A model generated the notes under the pieces. It saw only the letters and a program-made list of their open reading frames with translations. It ran no database searches and was not told the origin of the DNA. From Clostridia bacterium (GTDB lineage Bacteria > Bacillota > Clostridia > Christensenellales > Maliibacteriaceae): a stretch of DNA of 64,000 nucleotides. Every line of letters starts with the position of its first letter. The stretch's first letter is position 1. Shown here in pieces: positions 8,500-17,091 of this stretch. The translations under genes were made by a program, and so were the position numbers. The stretch lies in NCBI GenBank assembly GCA_017431145.1, contig JAFRLQ010000135.1, positions 124,001-188,000 of the forward strand, written 5' to 3'.

Positions 8500-9893
8500 G
8501 GTCTGACCTCAATGCACTTTTCCAGTATCGATCTTGCCACAGGCACGGCAACAGAAGAACCTGTGCCTGCATTTTCGAGGATCACGGCAATCGCATAGGG
8601 TGTCTCTTCTTCATCGATGAATCCGACAAACCAGGCATGCGGCGCTTCATCCGCCACCTCTGCCGTTCCTGTCTTTCCGCAGATCCTTACACCCGAGATT
8701 TTGCAGCCGCTTCCCGTGCCGTTCTCCACAACGCCAAGCATCATCTCGGTGATCCGTTCAGCCGTCTCCTGAGACATCACATTTGCGTACACTTTCGGAG
8801 CCGTTTCGATAAAACCTTTGTCAACAGACTCGATTCCTCTCAGATAACGCGGCTCGCACATGTTGCCGTTGTTTGCGATCGCTGAAACGATCATAGCGGC
8901 GTGCATGGGCGTGACCATCGTCTGCCCCTGACCGACCGCCGACCATGCCAGATCTGCATTTCCGCCATACGCATCAAACGTTGAATTATTGATCGTATAA
9001 TCACTGAATACAAAATTCCGGTTGAACCCGAAAGCTTCAGCTGTTTTTGTGATGTTCCGGACACCGAGATCATGGACCGCCCAGTACGCGAACGCACCGT
9101 TGCAGGAACGCGCAAACGCACTGTTCAGATCCAGGTCCCCGTGAACGGTTCCGTGAAAACAGTTCACCGAAACACCATCGACGATATTCTCACCCAGGCA
9201 GTCAAAGTGCAGTGCATCGCAGTTATCACAGTTTTCAAGCAGAGAAACCGCCGTGATCACTTTAAAGGTCGAGCCAGGCGGATAAAGCCCTCTTGTTACT
9301 TTATTGATAAAAGTCCCGTCAGGCATATTCTGCGTGTCTTCCGCCGTGAGATTCAATGTATCAAACGTTGGAAGTGAAACCGATGCTATCACTTCACCTG
9401 TTTTGTAATTCAGGACGACAGCCGCACCGCTTCTCCCATTCATCGCGTTATACGCATGTTTCTGTATTTCCCCGTCGATTGTCAGGCGGATGCTGTCACC
9501 TGTAAGAAGGTCGTTTTCAACGCTCTCCGTAAAACGCGAGAGCAAAGATCTTTCGTTTCCAAAGAGCGTATTGGCGTATCGGTCCTGCAGCGCACCGCTC
9601 ATCATTCCGTATCTGTCGCCAAGGATATGGGCCATCGAAAGCCTGAGAACTTCATCATCGGAATAAAGCCGTGTGTTCGGAGCGTCAGACCATGCAATCT
9701 CTGTTCCGTTTCTGTCATATACACTCCCCTGAATGACAAGATCATACCCGCTCTTTGTGCGGGTGTTGTATGCGGAATGCGACCATTGTTTCCCATACTT
9801 TGCAACAGAGTATACAAAATAGCTTCCAAGCGCGATCATCAGGGCAATGAACAGCACCTGAAGCACGCGCAGCCTATGATTGATTCTGTTCAT
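8496..9893 (-). CDS. Class B penicillin-binding protein (FtsI/MrdA-like transpeptidase)
   Basis: Membrane-anchored peptidoglycan transpeptidase of about 465 residues. A single N-terminal membrane helix is followed by a short dimerisation domain and the penicillin-binding domain with SxxK in GSTFK, SxN in ARSCNGAF and KTG in CGKTGTAE. It is short for a class B PBP and resembles the PbpA/SpoVD relatives that pair with a SEDS protein in Clostridia. The start is placed at the ATG at 9893; a GTG three codons earlier is the alternative. It overlaps the SEDS gene, which supports a dedicated polymerase-transpeptidase pair. Confidence 0.9.
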   Translation of the reverse strand: MNRINHRLRVLQVLFIALMIALGSYFVYSVAKYGKQWSHSAYNTRTKSGYDLVIQGSVYDRNGTEIAWSDAPNTRLYSDDEVLRLSMAHILGDRYGMMSGALQDRYANTLFGNERSLLSRFTESVENDLLTGDSIRLTIDGEIQKHAYNAMNGRSGAAVVLNYKTGEVIASVSLPTFDTLNLTAEDTQNMPDGTFINKVTRGLYPPGSTFKVITAVSLLENCDNCDALHFDCLGENIVDGVSVNCFHGTVHGDLDLNSAFARSCNGAFAYWAVHDLGVRNITKTAEAFGFNRNFVFSDYTINNSTFDAYGGNADLAWSAVGQGQTMVTPMHAAMIVSAIANNGNMCEPRYLRGIESVDKGFIETAPKVYANVMSQETAERITEMMLGVVENGTGSGCKISGVRICGKTGTAEVADEAPHAWFVGFIDEEETPYAIAVILENAGTGSSVAVPVARSILEKCIEVRP

Positions 9894-11118
9894 CAGCCTC
9901 ACCCGCCTTTATGGAAAGTGCCTGAAGCATTCCGATTAACGCAAAACTGGTCAGCATTGAACTTCCGCCGTAACTGACGAACGGCAGCGTTACGCCTGTA
10001 AGCGGAATCAGTTTGACGACGCCGCCAATGTTGATAAATGTCTGAATCGCAAGGATCGACACGATTCCGAAGCAGAGAATACTGTCAAACCTTCCGCGTG
10101 ACCGCAGCGCGAGAATGCATCCCCTGAAGATCAGAACGATATAGAACGCAGCAACGCACAGCCCTATGATCTGCCCGTATTCCTCACAGATAGAAGAGAA
10201 AATAAAATCCGATTCATGCTGGGGCAGATAAGTCGCCGCCTCTCCCATGCCTAAACCCATTCCGAACAGTCCACCGGATGATATCGCAATCAGGGACTGC
10301 ACAAGCTGATATCCCCTGCCCAGCGGGTCTTCCCATGGATTAAGCCATGCAAATACACGCACGCGCACATGACTGAACAGCACGTAACTCACAGCGGCAC
10401 CGATCGCTCCGAGCAGAAAGGCAAGAGCGGTGACGGAGAAATTCCCGGTTCCCAGATAGAGCATCAGAACCGCCGTGCAGAAATACAGCAATGTTGCGCC
10501 GAGATCCTTCTGAAGTACCAGAAGTATCATGGCGATACCGACGATAATACCGGTCGGGAAAAGCCGTCTGATCTGCTGATGCTTTGCAAGCGAACCCGCA
10601 AGCAAAAGAATCATCAGTATTTTCGCCGGTTCCGACGGCTGAATGGAAAAGCCTTTTATGACGATCCAGTTCGTCGATCCGTTTATCTCTGTTCCGATAA
10701 CAATCGTTATTCCGAGCAGTAAAACGCCGAGTATGCCGCAGACGAACCCAAACCGTTTCAGATTCCGCATTCTCGGCATGATGATCATAATCATAAACAT
10801 GACTGCCAGAGAAATGCCATACCAGATAAGCTGCTTGACCGCAGTCTGACTGTCGAATCTGTATTGAAGTGCGAGTCCGATATTTGTAAGCATCGACACA
10901 ATAATCATGACCTGAAGGTCCGCATTCACAAACACAAAGCGAAAAAGCAGATACTGAACAAGCACCAGTGCAACACACGCCAGACTGAACAGCATTGCGG
11001 TGTAATCAATACTCCCGTTTCGCAGAGAAAGAAGCGTATAACTGACAAGAATGAACAGGGTGATCGCAAATATCAGACCGTTCGTCAGTGTTTTTTTCTT
11101 CGTTTTAGTCTCTTCCAT
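9874..11118 (-). CDS. SEDS-family peptidoglycan polymerase (FtsW/RodA/SpoVE type)
   Basis: Polytopic membrane protein of 414 residues with about ten predicted helices. Family segments include SIQPSEPAKILM, LLVLQKDLGATLL, GRGYQLVQSLIAISSGGLFGMG and a late PLTGVTLPFVSYGGSSML. SEDS proteins polymerise glycan strands from lipid II together with a class B PBP, which here is the next, overlapping gene. The start at 11118 overlaps the FHA gene stop by 14 bases. Whether it serves division, elongation or sporulation cannot be told from sequence alone. Confidence 0.93.
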   Translation of the reverse strand: MEETKTKKKTLTNGLIFAITLFILVSYTLLSLRNGSIDYTAMLFSLACVALVLVQYLLFRFVFVNADLQVMIIVSMLTNIGLALQYRFDSQTAVKQLIWYGISLAVMFMIMIIMPRMRNLKRFGFVCGILGVLLLGITIVIGTEINGSTNWIVIKGFSIQPSEPAKILMILLLAGSLAKHQQIRRLFPTGIIVGIAMILLVLQKDLGATLLYFCTAVLMLYLGTGNFSVTALAFLLGAIGAAVSYVLFSHVRVRVFAWLNPWEDPLGRGYQLVQSLIAISSGGLFGMGLGMGEAATYLPQHESDFIFSSICEEYGQIIGLCVAAFYIVLIFRGCILALRSRGRFDSILCFGIVSILAIQTFINIGGVVKLIPLTGVTLPFVSYGGSSMLTSFALIGMLQALSIKAGEADEQNQS

Positions 11119-11572
11119 TCCAACCGTCCATGAGAGTGATTAGTATTTCCGCATCGCCGGCGTATACTTTACAGCCGCTTCGAATCCTCTCTTTCCTGCG
11201 TACGTCATGCTCGTTTACCATCAGCAGATCGCTTTTCATGCAAAGGCGTTCAATAAAAAACCGGTCTTTGCCTCTTGTTATCCTGAAATGCTGCCCTTTT
11301 AACCCGTGTCCGGTAATACGGAATGCGCATTCGGGAGAGGACCCGAACACGGTTTCATCATAAATCGGCCGCCAGGCATCTTCATCCTGCCATTCATCCG
11401 TTAAAGCCGCGTACCCGATTATGTTTCCGGAACCTGATTCTCTGATCTTTTTCCGGATGCCCTTATACTCGATCAAAACATTCCGGATCGTACCGAAAAG
11501 AACATAAATGACAAGCGCGGCAAAAACAACCGAAACAAATTTTGCTAATAGTGAATACTTTAATGCAGACAA
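11105..11572 (-). CDS. Membrane-anchored FHA-domain protein
   Basis: A 155-residue protein with one N-terminal membrane helix (about 10-28), a basic linker and a cytoplasmic FHA domain (about 65-150; TVFGSSPECAFRITG, then LKGQHFRI and LMVNEHDV). FHA domains bind phosphothreonine, so it may link Ser/Thr kinase signalling to the SEDS-PBP pair it precedes. The start codon is TTG at 11572 with GGGAGGGG five to six bases before it; that ribosome site lies in the arm of a hairpin. No kinase gene is in the window. Confidence 0.8.
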   Translation of the reverse strand: MSALKYSLLAKFVSVVFAALVIYVLFGTIRNVLIEYKGIRKKIRESGSGNIIGYAALTDEWQDEDAWRPIYDETVFGSSPECAFRITGHGLKGQHFRITRGKDRFFIERLCMKSDLLMVNEHDVRRKERIRSGCKVYAGDAEILITLMDGWNGRD

Positions 11573-11620
11573 AAAAACCCCTCCCGCATCAAGATTATAA
11601 CATACAAGGATGAAGGAGGG
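11571..11620 (-). terminator. hemW terminator that also contains the FHA promoter and ribosome site
   Basis: On the minus strand, ten bases after the hemW stop, CCCTCC (11620-11615) can pair with GGAGGG inside GGGAGGGG (11585-11578), with CATC/GATG extending the stem, followed by seven T. The T tract runs into the TTG start of the FHA gene. An extended -10 (TGTTATAAT, 11602-11594) lies in the loop. Confidence 0.6.
11594..11602 (-). promoter_or_regulatory. Extended -10 promoter for FHA-SEDS-PBP-uvrC operon
   Basis: TGTTATAAT on the minus strand matches the extended -10 consensus TGnTATAAT. There is no good -35. The predicted start of transcription would leave a leader of about 15-20 bases holding the GGGAGGGG ribosome site. 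Confidence 0.5.
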
Positions 11621-11629
11621 ATTTCTTGA

Positions 11630-12787
11630 CTAAATCGTAAGACCTTTATCATGATTCTTAAGAAAATCCATCAGCCAATTATTCTGGACATTCCAGCCGT
11701 CTTTTGTAGGCATCAGTCTGCCTCCGGACAACACTGCAAATCCGTTTTCTGTCAGTTTTGCAAACAGGCCGCGCCATCTTTCCCTTTCTTCAGGCTCCAG
11801 TCCTCTCAGCACATTCTCACAATCGATTCCCTCGCTCAGTCTTGTTCCAAGCATCAGGGAATCAAACGCATCGTCATAGTCATCCATTTGTTCTGCGATC
11901 TCATGCCACTTTTTACGATCCGAGATTTCATCAATATATTTATCGATCGAAGCGGCGTTCTGGTACCGGAAGTCTTTGAATCTCCCCACTGCAGCCGGTC
12001 CGATGCCGATATAAGGTTCGTTGTGCCAGTAATGCAGATTGTGCCGGCACCGATAGCCCTCTTTCGCATAATTGGAAATCTCATACCTCTCAAAGCCGGC
12101 ATTCTCAAGTATTGCATCAATCGCTGTTCTTGCTTCAATGAGCGCGTTCTCATCCGGCAGGTTCAGCTCGTTCTTTTCGAAGCGTTTACCGAACACCGTT
12201 CCCTCCGCGATCGTAAGATCATAGCACGAGACATGCTCGACACCGAGGCTCACAGCGGTTGAAGCATTCCGAATCATTTCATCGGTCGTTTGTCCTGGCA
12301 ATCCCGCCATGAGATCAATGGATACATTATCGATCCCGGCGCTGAACGCATCCTCGACAGCCGCTATCGCCTGCCTTGAAGTATGGATCCTGCCGATTGC
12401 TTTCAGTGTCATATCGTCAAAACTCTGAACTCCGATACTGACCCTGTTTACTCCGATGTCCTTTATCGCGGAAAAGTATTCCCTGTTCACTGTTCCGGGA
12501 TTTGCCTCTATCGTGATTTCACAGTCGCTTCCACAGTTCAGAGAAGCACGCGCGCTGTCTATCAGGTCTTTCAATTCTTCCGAATCAAGGAGAGAAGGCG
12601 TACCGCCCCCAAAATAAACCGAATCCACTGCATCTCTGTTATCCTTCCACAGCAGAACGTTCTTTTTCATTGCGCAAAGCAGCGACGCCCTGTAATGCAT
12701 GTGCTGATTAATGGGATACGACAAAAAATCACAGTACGGACATTTTGATATGCAAAATGGAATATGAAAATACAGACCTTGTGTCAA
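11630..12787 (-). CDS. hemW: HemW-type radical SAM protein (heme chaperone family)
   Basis: Radical SAM protein of 385 residues. The iron-sulfur cysteines are C12, C16 and C19 ([11 protein letters not shown], the CxxxCxxC pattern), followed by [11 protein letters not shown] and IEANPGT. The C-terminal HemW-like domain is present. Members were long annotated as oxygen-independent coproporphyrinogen oxidase, but the HemW branch binds heme instead. It overlaps the end of lepA by ATGA, a very common Bacillota pairing. I assign HemW from the length and lepA linkage; no heme-synthesis genes are visible here. Confidence 0.92.
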   Translation of the reverse strand: MTQGLYFHIPFCISKCPYCDFLSYPINQHMHYRASLLCAMKKNVLLWKDNRDAVDSVYFGGGTPSLLDSEELKDLIDSARASLNCGSDCEITIEANPGTVNREYFSAIKDIGVNRVSIGVQSFDDMTLKAIGRIHTSRQAIAAVEDAFSAGIDNVSIDLMAGLPGQTTDEMIRNASTAVSLGVEHVSCYDLTIAEGTVFGKRFEKNELNLPDENALIEARTAIDAILENAGFERYEISNYAKEGYRCRHNLHYWHNEPYIGIGPAAVGRFKDFRYQNAASIDKYIDEISDRKKWHEIAEQMDDYDDAFDSLMLGTRLSEGIDCENVLRGLEPEERERWRGLFAKLTENGFAVLSGGRLMPTKDGWNVQNNWLMDFLKNHDKGLTI

Positions 12788-14583
12788 TCCAGTTTTAAAA
12801 CGGCCATGAACGCTTCGCTCGGCACCTCGACAGAACCAACTTGACGCATCCGTTTCTTTCCTTCCTTCTGTTTTTCCAGGAGTTTCTTTTTCCGCGTTAT
12901 GTCACCGCCATAGCATTTGGCAAGAACGTCTTTCCGCAGCGCCTTTACCGTTTCCCGTGCGATTACCTTTCCACCGATCGCTGCCTGGATCGGGATCTCA
13001 AACAGCTGCCTTGGAATGGCGTCTTTCAGTTTTTCCGCGACCGATCTGCCGCGCTGATACGCTCTGTCCTTATGAACGATAATGGACAGAGCATCGCACA
13101 TTTCCCCGTTCAGAAGGAAGTCCAGTTTGACCAGGTCGCTTTCCTCATACCCGTCAAGTTCATAACTCAATGAAGCATACCCCTTTGTACGCGACTTTAA
13201 GGCGTCAAAGAAATCGTAGATGATCTCATTGAGCGGGAGTCTGTATGTCAGAACAGCCCGGTTGATTTCGGGATAGTCCAGGCTGACATAGATCCCTCTT
13301 TTCTGCTGGCAGATTTCCATGATAGAACCGACATAATCATTCGGCGTCATGATCTCCGCCTTTACCATCGGCTCTTCCATGTGCTCGATTTCCTGCACCG
13401 GCGGAAGATTCGCAGGATTTGCCAGTTCAATCATTTCACCGTCTGTTTTATACACATGATAAATAACGCTCGGCGCTGTTGTTACGAGATCGAAGTCAAA
13501 TTCCCGCTCAAGCCGTTCCTGCATGATTTCCATGTGAAGCAAGCCAAGAAAACCGCAGCGGAAACCATATCCGAGAGCCGCCGATGTTTCAGGTTCGAAA
13601 AACAGCGACGCGTCATTGAGCTGCAGTTTTTCCAGCGCATCCCTCAGATCCGAGTACTGCGATCCGTCCGCGGGATATATTCCGCAGAACACCATCGGAG
13701 TCGCTCTTTTGTATCCGGGCAGCGCCTGGCTTGCAGGCATCTCATTGTCTGTGATCGTATCACCCACGCGCGCATCCCGGACTGTTTTTATCGCGGCGGT
13801 GATATATCCGACCTCTCCTGAGTAAAGAACATCCGTCTGATGCAAATCGGGAGAAAACACACCGACTTCCGTCACCTCAAAAACAGCTCCGGTGGCCATC
13901 ATCCGTATCTGTTGTCCCTTTCTCACGCTGCCGTCCACAATGCGCACATGACAGATCGCTCCGCGGTAGTTGTCATAGAAGGAGTCAAAAATCAGCGCGC
14001 GCAACGGTTTGTCGCTTCCGTCCTGCGGTGGCGGTATCCTTTCAATGATCGCGGCGATCAGTTCTTCGATCCCAACACCTGTTTTGGCTGATACCAAGGG
14101 AGCGTCAGAGGCCGGTATCCCGATGATATCCTCGATCTCCCGGATCGTTTCTTCAGGCCGTGCACTCGCAAGATCGATCTTATTGATCACCGGAAGGATC
14201 TCAAGGTCGTCTTCAAGCGCAAGATACACATTCGCCAGTGTCTGCGCTTCTACGCCCTGCGTCGCATCCACCACGAGCAATGCACCTTCACAGGCGGCAA
14301 GCGCCCGTGACACTTCGTAGTTAAAGTCCACATGTCCGGGAGTATCGATCAGATTCAGAATGTACTCCTCACCATTGTATTCGTACGGCATTTTAACTGC
14401 TTTAGACTTAATCGTAATGCCGCGTTCGCGCTCCAGTTCCATGGAATCAAGCACCTGTTCCGACATCTCGCGTGAAGACAGAACACCTGTTTTTTCAAGC
14501 AATCTGTCCGCAAGCGTCGACTTGCCGTGATCTATATGCGCGATTATTGAAAAATTCCTTATTTTCTTTGTTTCTTCAGCCAT
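12784..14583 (-). CDS. lepA: Elongation factor 4 (LepA) ribosomal GTPase
   Basis: Translational GTPase of 599 residues that acts on stalled ribosomes or during assembly. The G1 motif AHIDHGKST is at about 15-23, with DTPGH and NKID following, then the EF-G-like domains and the LepA-specific C-terminus ([28 protein letters not shown]). The ATG at 14583 gives the standard [12 protein letters not shown] start; the frame is open for nine more codons but those run through the palindrome of the promoter region. Confidence 0.97.
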   Translation of the reverse strand: MAEETKKIRNFSIIAHIDHGKSTLADRLLEKTGVLSSREMSEQVLDSMELERERGITIKSKAVKMPYEYNGEEYILNLIDTPGHVDFNYEVSRALAACEGALLVVDATQGVEAQTLANVYLALEDDLEILPVINKIDLASARPEETIREIEDIIGIPASDAPLVSAKTGVGIEELIAAIIERIPPPQDGSDKPLRALIFDSFYDNYRGAICHVRIVDGSVRKGQQIRMMATGAVFEVTEVGVFSPDLHQTDVLYSGEVGYITAAIKTVRDARVGDTITDNEMPASQALPGYKRATPMVFCGIYPADGSQYSDLRDALEKLQLNDASLFFEPETSAALGYGFRCGFLGLLHMEIMQERLEREFDFDLVTTAPSVIYHVYKTDGEMIELANPANLPPVQEIEHMEEPMVKAEIMTPNDYVGSIMEICQQKRGIYVSLDYPEINRAVLTYRLPLNEIIYDFFDALKSRTKGYASLSYELDGYEESDLVKLDFLLNGEMCDALSIIVHKDRAYQRGRSVAEKLKDAIPRQLFEIPIQAAIGGKVIARETVKALRKDVLAKCYGGDITRKKKLLEKQKEGKKRMRQVGSVEVPSEAFMAVLKLD

Positions 14584-14599
14584 CAAAACAACCCCGCTA

Positions 14600-14615
14600 T
14601 CGGAATGCATTCCGA
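14600..14615. promoter_or_regulatory. 16-bp perfect palindrome downstream of the lepA -10
   Basis: TCGGAATGCATTCCGA equals its own reverse complement. It lies between the lepA -10 box and the start codon, at about the transcription start, where a bound repressor would block initiation. The protein that would bind it is not known. Confidence 0.4.
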
Positions 14616-14618
14616 ATA

Positions 14619-14647
14619 ATCATACTTTTTCTTGCTTCGGAGGACAA
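14619..14647 (-). promoter_or_regulatory. Putative lepA-hemW promoter
   Basis: TTGTCC (14647-14642) and TATGAT (14624-14619) on the minus strand are 17 bases apart, just beyond the sirtuin stop codon. Confidence 0.5.
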
Positions 14648-14660
14648 CCTGCCCAAAAGG

Positions 14661-15365
14661 TTACAATTCAAGTTCTCTGAACACTTCGCCGATCGGCCTC
14701 TCGATCGTCAGCGTCGCCATTCTGTCATACTGCGTCGGCTGCAGATTGATGATCACAACACAATCTCCATGGAAATACTGCAGCAATCCTGCAGCGGGAT
14801 ACACATTCAGAGAAGTGCCTCCGACGATCATCATATCCGCCTGAGAGATGTCATCAACCGCATTTGCCAGAACATCGTAATCAAGACTCTCTTCATAAAG
14901 CACAACATCCGGCTTGATAATCCCTCCGCAGGAACACCTCGGAATGCCATCCGTTTCCAGAATCGCATCAAGGCCGTATGCTTTTCCGCACTGAATGCAG
15001 TGATTTCTGTAAATGCTTCCGTGAAGTTCACGTACTTTTTGGCTTCCCGCCTTCTGATGAAGACCGTCTATATTCTGCGTGATAACACTGATCAGTTTCG
15101 TCTTCTCCATTTCGGCCAGTTTTATATGTGCATCGTTGGGTTCAGCCTCCGGATGGACCATCACTTTGCGGTAAAAAGAATAAAAATCATCCGTATGAGA
15201 AAAGAAATAGGAATGGCTCAGCATCGTTTCTGCCGGCAGTTTGAATCCCTGTTTATATATTCCGTTTTTGCTTCTGTAATCCGGGATCCCGCTTTCCGTC
15301 GATACACCGGCACCGCCGAAAAAGACGATACGCTTATGCTTGTTGTATAACTCCTGTAAATCCAT
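14661..15365 (-). CDS. cobB: Sirtuin, NAD-dependent protein deacylase
   Basis: Removes acyl groups from lysines using NAD. The 234-residue protein has the NAD loop GAGVSTESGIPDYRS near 18-32, QNIDGLHQKAG, the catalytic histidine in ELHGSIY, and a zinc site formed by CIQC and CSC. The ATG at 15365 is preceded by GGAGGG at six bases. The presence of an acetyl- or acyl-lysine control enzyme beside guaB and translation genes gives no specific target. It could act as deacetylase or desuccinylase. Confidence 0.93.
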   Translation of the reverse strand: MDLQELYNKHKRIVFFGGAGVSTESGIPDYRSKNGIYKQGFKLPAETMLSHSYFFSHTDDFYSFYRKVMVHPEAEPNDAHIKLAEMEKTKLISVITQNIDGLHQKAGSQKVRELHGSIYRNHCIQCGKAYGLDAILETDGIPRCSCGGIIKPDVVLYEESLDYDVLANAVDDISQADMMIVGGTSLNVYPAAGLLQYFHGDCVVIINLQPTQYDRMATLTIERPIGEVFRELEL

Positions 15366-15455
15366 CTCGATCCCTCCGCAGACCTGTTTTCTCTTCACTG
15401 CCAATGCTTTTCCTGTCTTGCATTTTCACATAAACACAAATATACTGTTTGTAAT

Positions 15456-15461
15456 TATAAT
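15456..15461 (+). promoter_or_regulatory. Possible -10 box upstream of guaB
   Basis: TATAAT in a very AT-rich stretch of the sirtuin-guaB divergent region, 59 bases before the guaB start; no convincing -35. The 154 bases between the two genes show no purine-riboswitch pattern that I can recognise. Confidence 0.3.
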
Positions 15462-15519
15462 CTAATTATAGTAGAGATTATTTAATAATTCCAATTAAGA
15501 GAAAGGATTTCGTGAATCA

Positions 15520-17031
15520 ATGGCCACTATTATTACCGAACCTTCAAGAACCTTCAGCGAATACCTTTTAATGCCTGGTTACACGGATGAAAACTGCATT
15601 CCAGAAAACGTTAGTTTAAAAACGCCGCTGGTAAAATTCAAAAAAGGTGAAGAGTCCTCTATCGTATTGAATATCCCTATGACTTCCGCGATCATGCAGG
15701 CTGTTTCGGATGACAAAATGGCTATTGCACTCGCACGTGAAGGCGGTCTGTCCTTTATCTACGGTTCTCAGTCTGTTGAGAACCAGGCTGCGATGGTACG
15801 CAGAGTCAAAGCCTACAAAGCAGGTTTTGTAAAAAGCGATTCAAACCTGAAACCCACTGCCACGCTCTCGGATGTTCTTGCTTTAAAAGAAAAGACAGGT
15901 CATTCCACAATCGCGGTGACGGAAGACGGAACTGCAGACGGCAAACTGCTCGGTATTGTAACAAGCCGTGATTATCGTATCACAAGAATGTCAAGCGACA
16001 CCCCTGTTTCCACGTTCATGACTCCGTTCGAACACCTTGTTTATGCAGACGAGGACACTTCTCTGAAACAGGCAAACGACCTGATCTGGGAGCATAAAGT
16101 CAACAGTCTTCCGATCATCAGCAAAGATCAGAAGCTTCTGTATTTTGTCTTCCGCAAAGACTATGATTCTCACAAGGAGAATCCCAATGAGCTCCTTGAC
16201 GCCCATAAACGTTATATGGTCGGTGCCGGAATCAACACAAGAGATTTTGCAACGCGTGTGCCGGCTCTTGTAGAAGCAGGCGCGGATGTTCTCTGCATCG
16301 ATTCTTCGGAAGGTTATTCTGCATGGCAGAAAAACACGATCAAGTTCATCCGTGAAAAATACGGAGATACCGTAAAGGTCGGCGCCGGAAACGTCGTTGA
16401 CCGCGAAGGATTCATGTTCCTTGCCGAATGCGGTGCAGATTTTATCAAGATCGGAATCGGCGGCGGTTCGATTTGCATCACCCGTGAACAAAAAGGCATT
16501 GGCCGCGGTCAGGCTTCGGCTGTTATTGAAGTTGCAGCAGCACGCGATGAGTATTATAAAAAGACCGGTATCTACATCCCGATCTGTTCAGACGGTGGTA
16601 TCGTATACGATTACCATATTACGCTTGCCCTGGCGATGGGCGCTGATTTCGTAATGCTGGGAAGGTATTTCTCCAGATTCGACGAGAGTCCCACAAACAG
16701 AGTCATGGTAAACGGAAACTACATGAAGGAATACTGGGGCGAAGGTTCTGCACGCGCACGCAACTGGCAGAGATATGACACCGGGTCCAACAACAGCCTG
16801 ACGTTTGAAGAAGGCGTTGATTCCTATGTTCCTTATGCCGGTTCTCTTAAGGATAACGTCTACCTCACTTTGAGCAAAGTACGTTCAACCATGTGCAACT
16901 GCGGAAGTCTCACGATTCCGGAACTCCAGCAGAAAGCGAAACTGACGATCGTTTCCACGATCAGTCTTCGTGAAGGCAGCGCGCACGATGTTCTGCTTAA
17001 GGACAGCAGCATCGGTTCCGTCAACAAGTGA
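15520..17031 (+). CDS. guaB: IMP dehydrogenase of the Tritrichomonas-like type
   Basis: Oxidises IMP to XMP, the committed step to guanine nucleotides. The 503-residue barrel enzyme carries a CBS-pair insertion (about 105-220), the catalytic loop [13 protein letters not shown] with the cysteine at residue 319, DGGIVYDYH, the mobile flap with RNWQRY, and a C-terminal VDSYVPYAG. These segments, and the N-terminal EYLLMPG start, follow my recollection of the Tritrichomonas foetus enzyme closely, rather than the usual bacterial GuaB (GSICTTR, MGSLGAM). A start at 15520 gives the same catalytic cysteine number as the protozoan enzyme. Confidence 0.94.
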   Translation: MATIITEPSRTFSEYLLMPGYTDENCIPENVSLKTPLVKFKKGEESSIVLNIPMTSAIMQAVSDDKMAIALAREGGLSFIYGSQSVENQAAMVRRVKAYKAGFVKSDSNLKPTATLSDVLALKEKTGHSTIAVTEDGTADGKLLGIVTSRDYRITRMSSDTPVSTFMTPFEHLVYADEDTSLKQANDLIWEHKVNSLPIISKDQKLLYFVFRKDYDSHKENPNELLDAHKRYMVGAGINTRDFATRVPALVEAGADVLCIDSSEGYSAWQKNTIKFIREKYGDTVKVGAGNVVDREGFMFLAECGADFIKIGIGGGSICITREQKGIGRGQASAVIEVAAARDEYYKKTGIYIPICSDGGIVYDYHITLALAMGADFVMLGRYFSRFDESPTNRVMVNGNYMKEYWGEGSARARNWQRYDTGSNNSLTFEEGVDSYVPYAGSLKDNVYLTLSKVRSTMCNCGSLTIPELQQKAKLTIVSTISLREGSAHDVLLKDSSIGSVNK

Positions 17032-17046
17032 TCATAATCGCATAAC

Positions 17047-17080
17047 AAGAAGAACGCCCCGAAAGGAGCGTTCTTCTTTT
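17047..17080. terminator. Bidirectional terminator after guaB
   Basis: Perfect 11-bp stem AAGAAGAACGC / GCGTTCTTCTT with a loop of ten bases, followed by T residues. It separates guaB from the convergent GH78-like gene. Confidence 0.8.
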
Positions 17081-17091
17081 CATTTGTTCTG

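Noticed and set aside
14472-15350. A 292-codon plus-strand frame crossing the lepA-sirtuin boundary
   Set aside because: It covers the antisense of two well-supported genes and their promoter; no start signal or family pattern.
15405-15519. Possible purine riboswitch before guaB
   Set aside because: The segment is short and AT-rich and I could not find the paired loops or conserved core of a guanine riboswitch.
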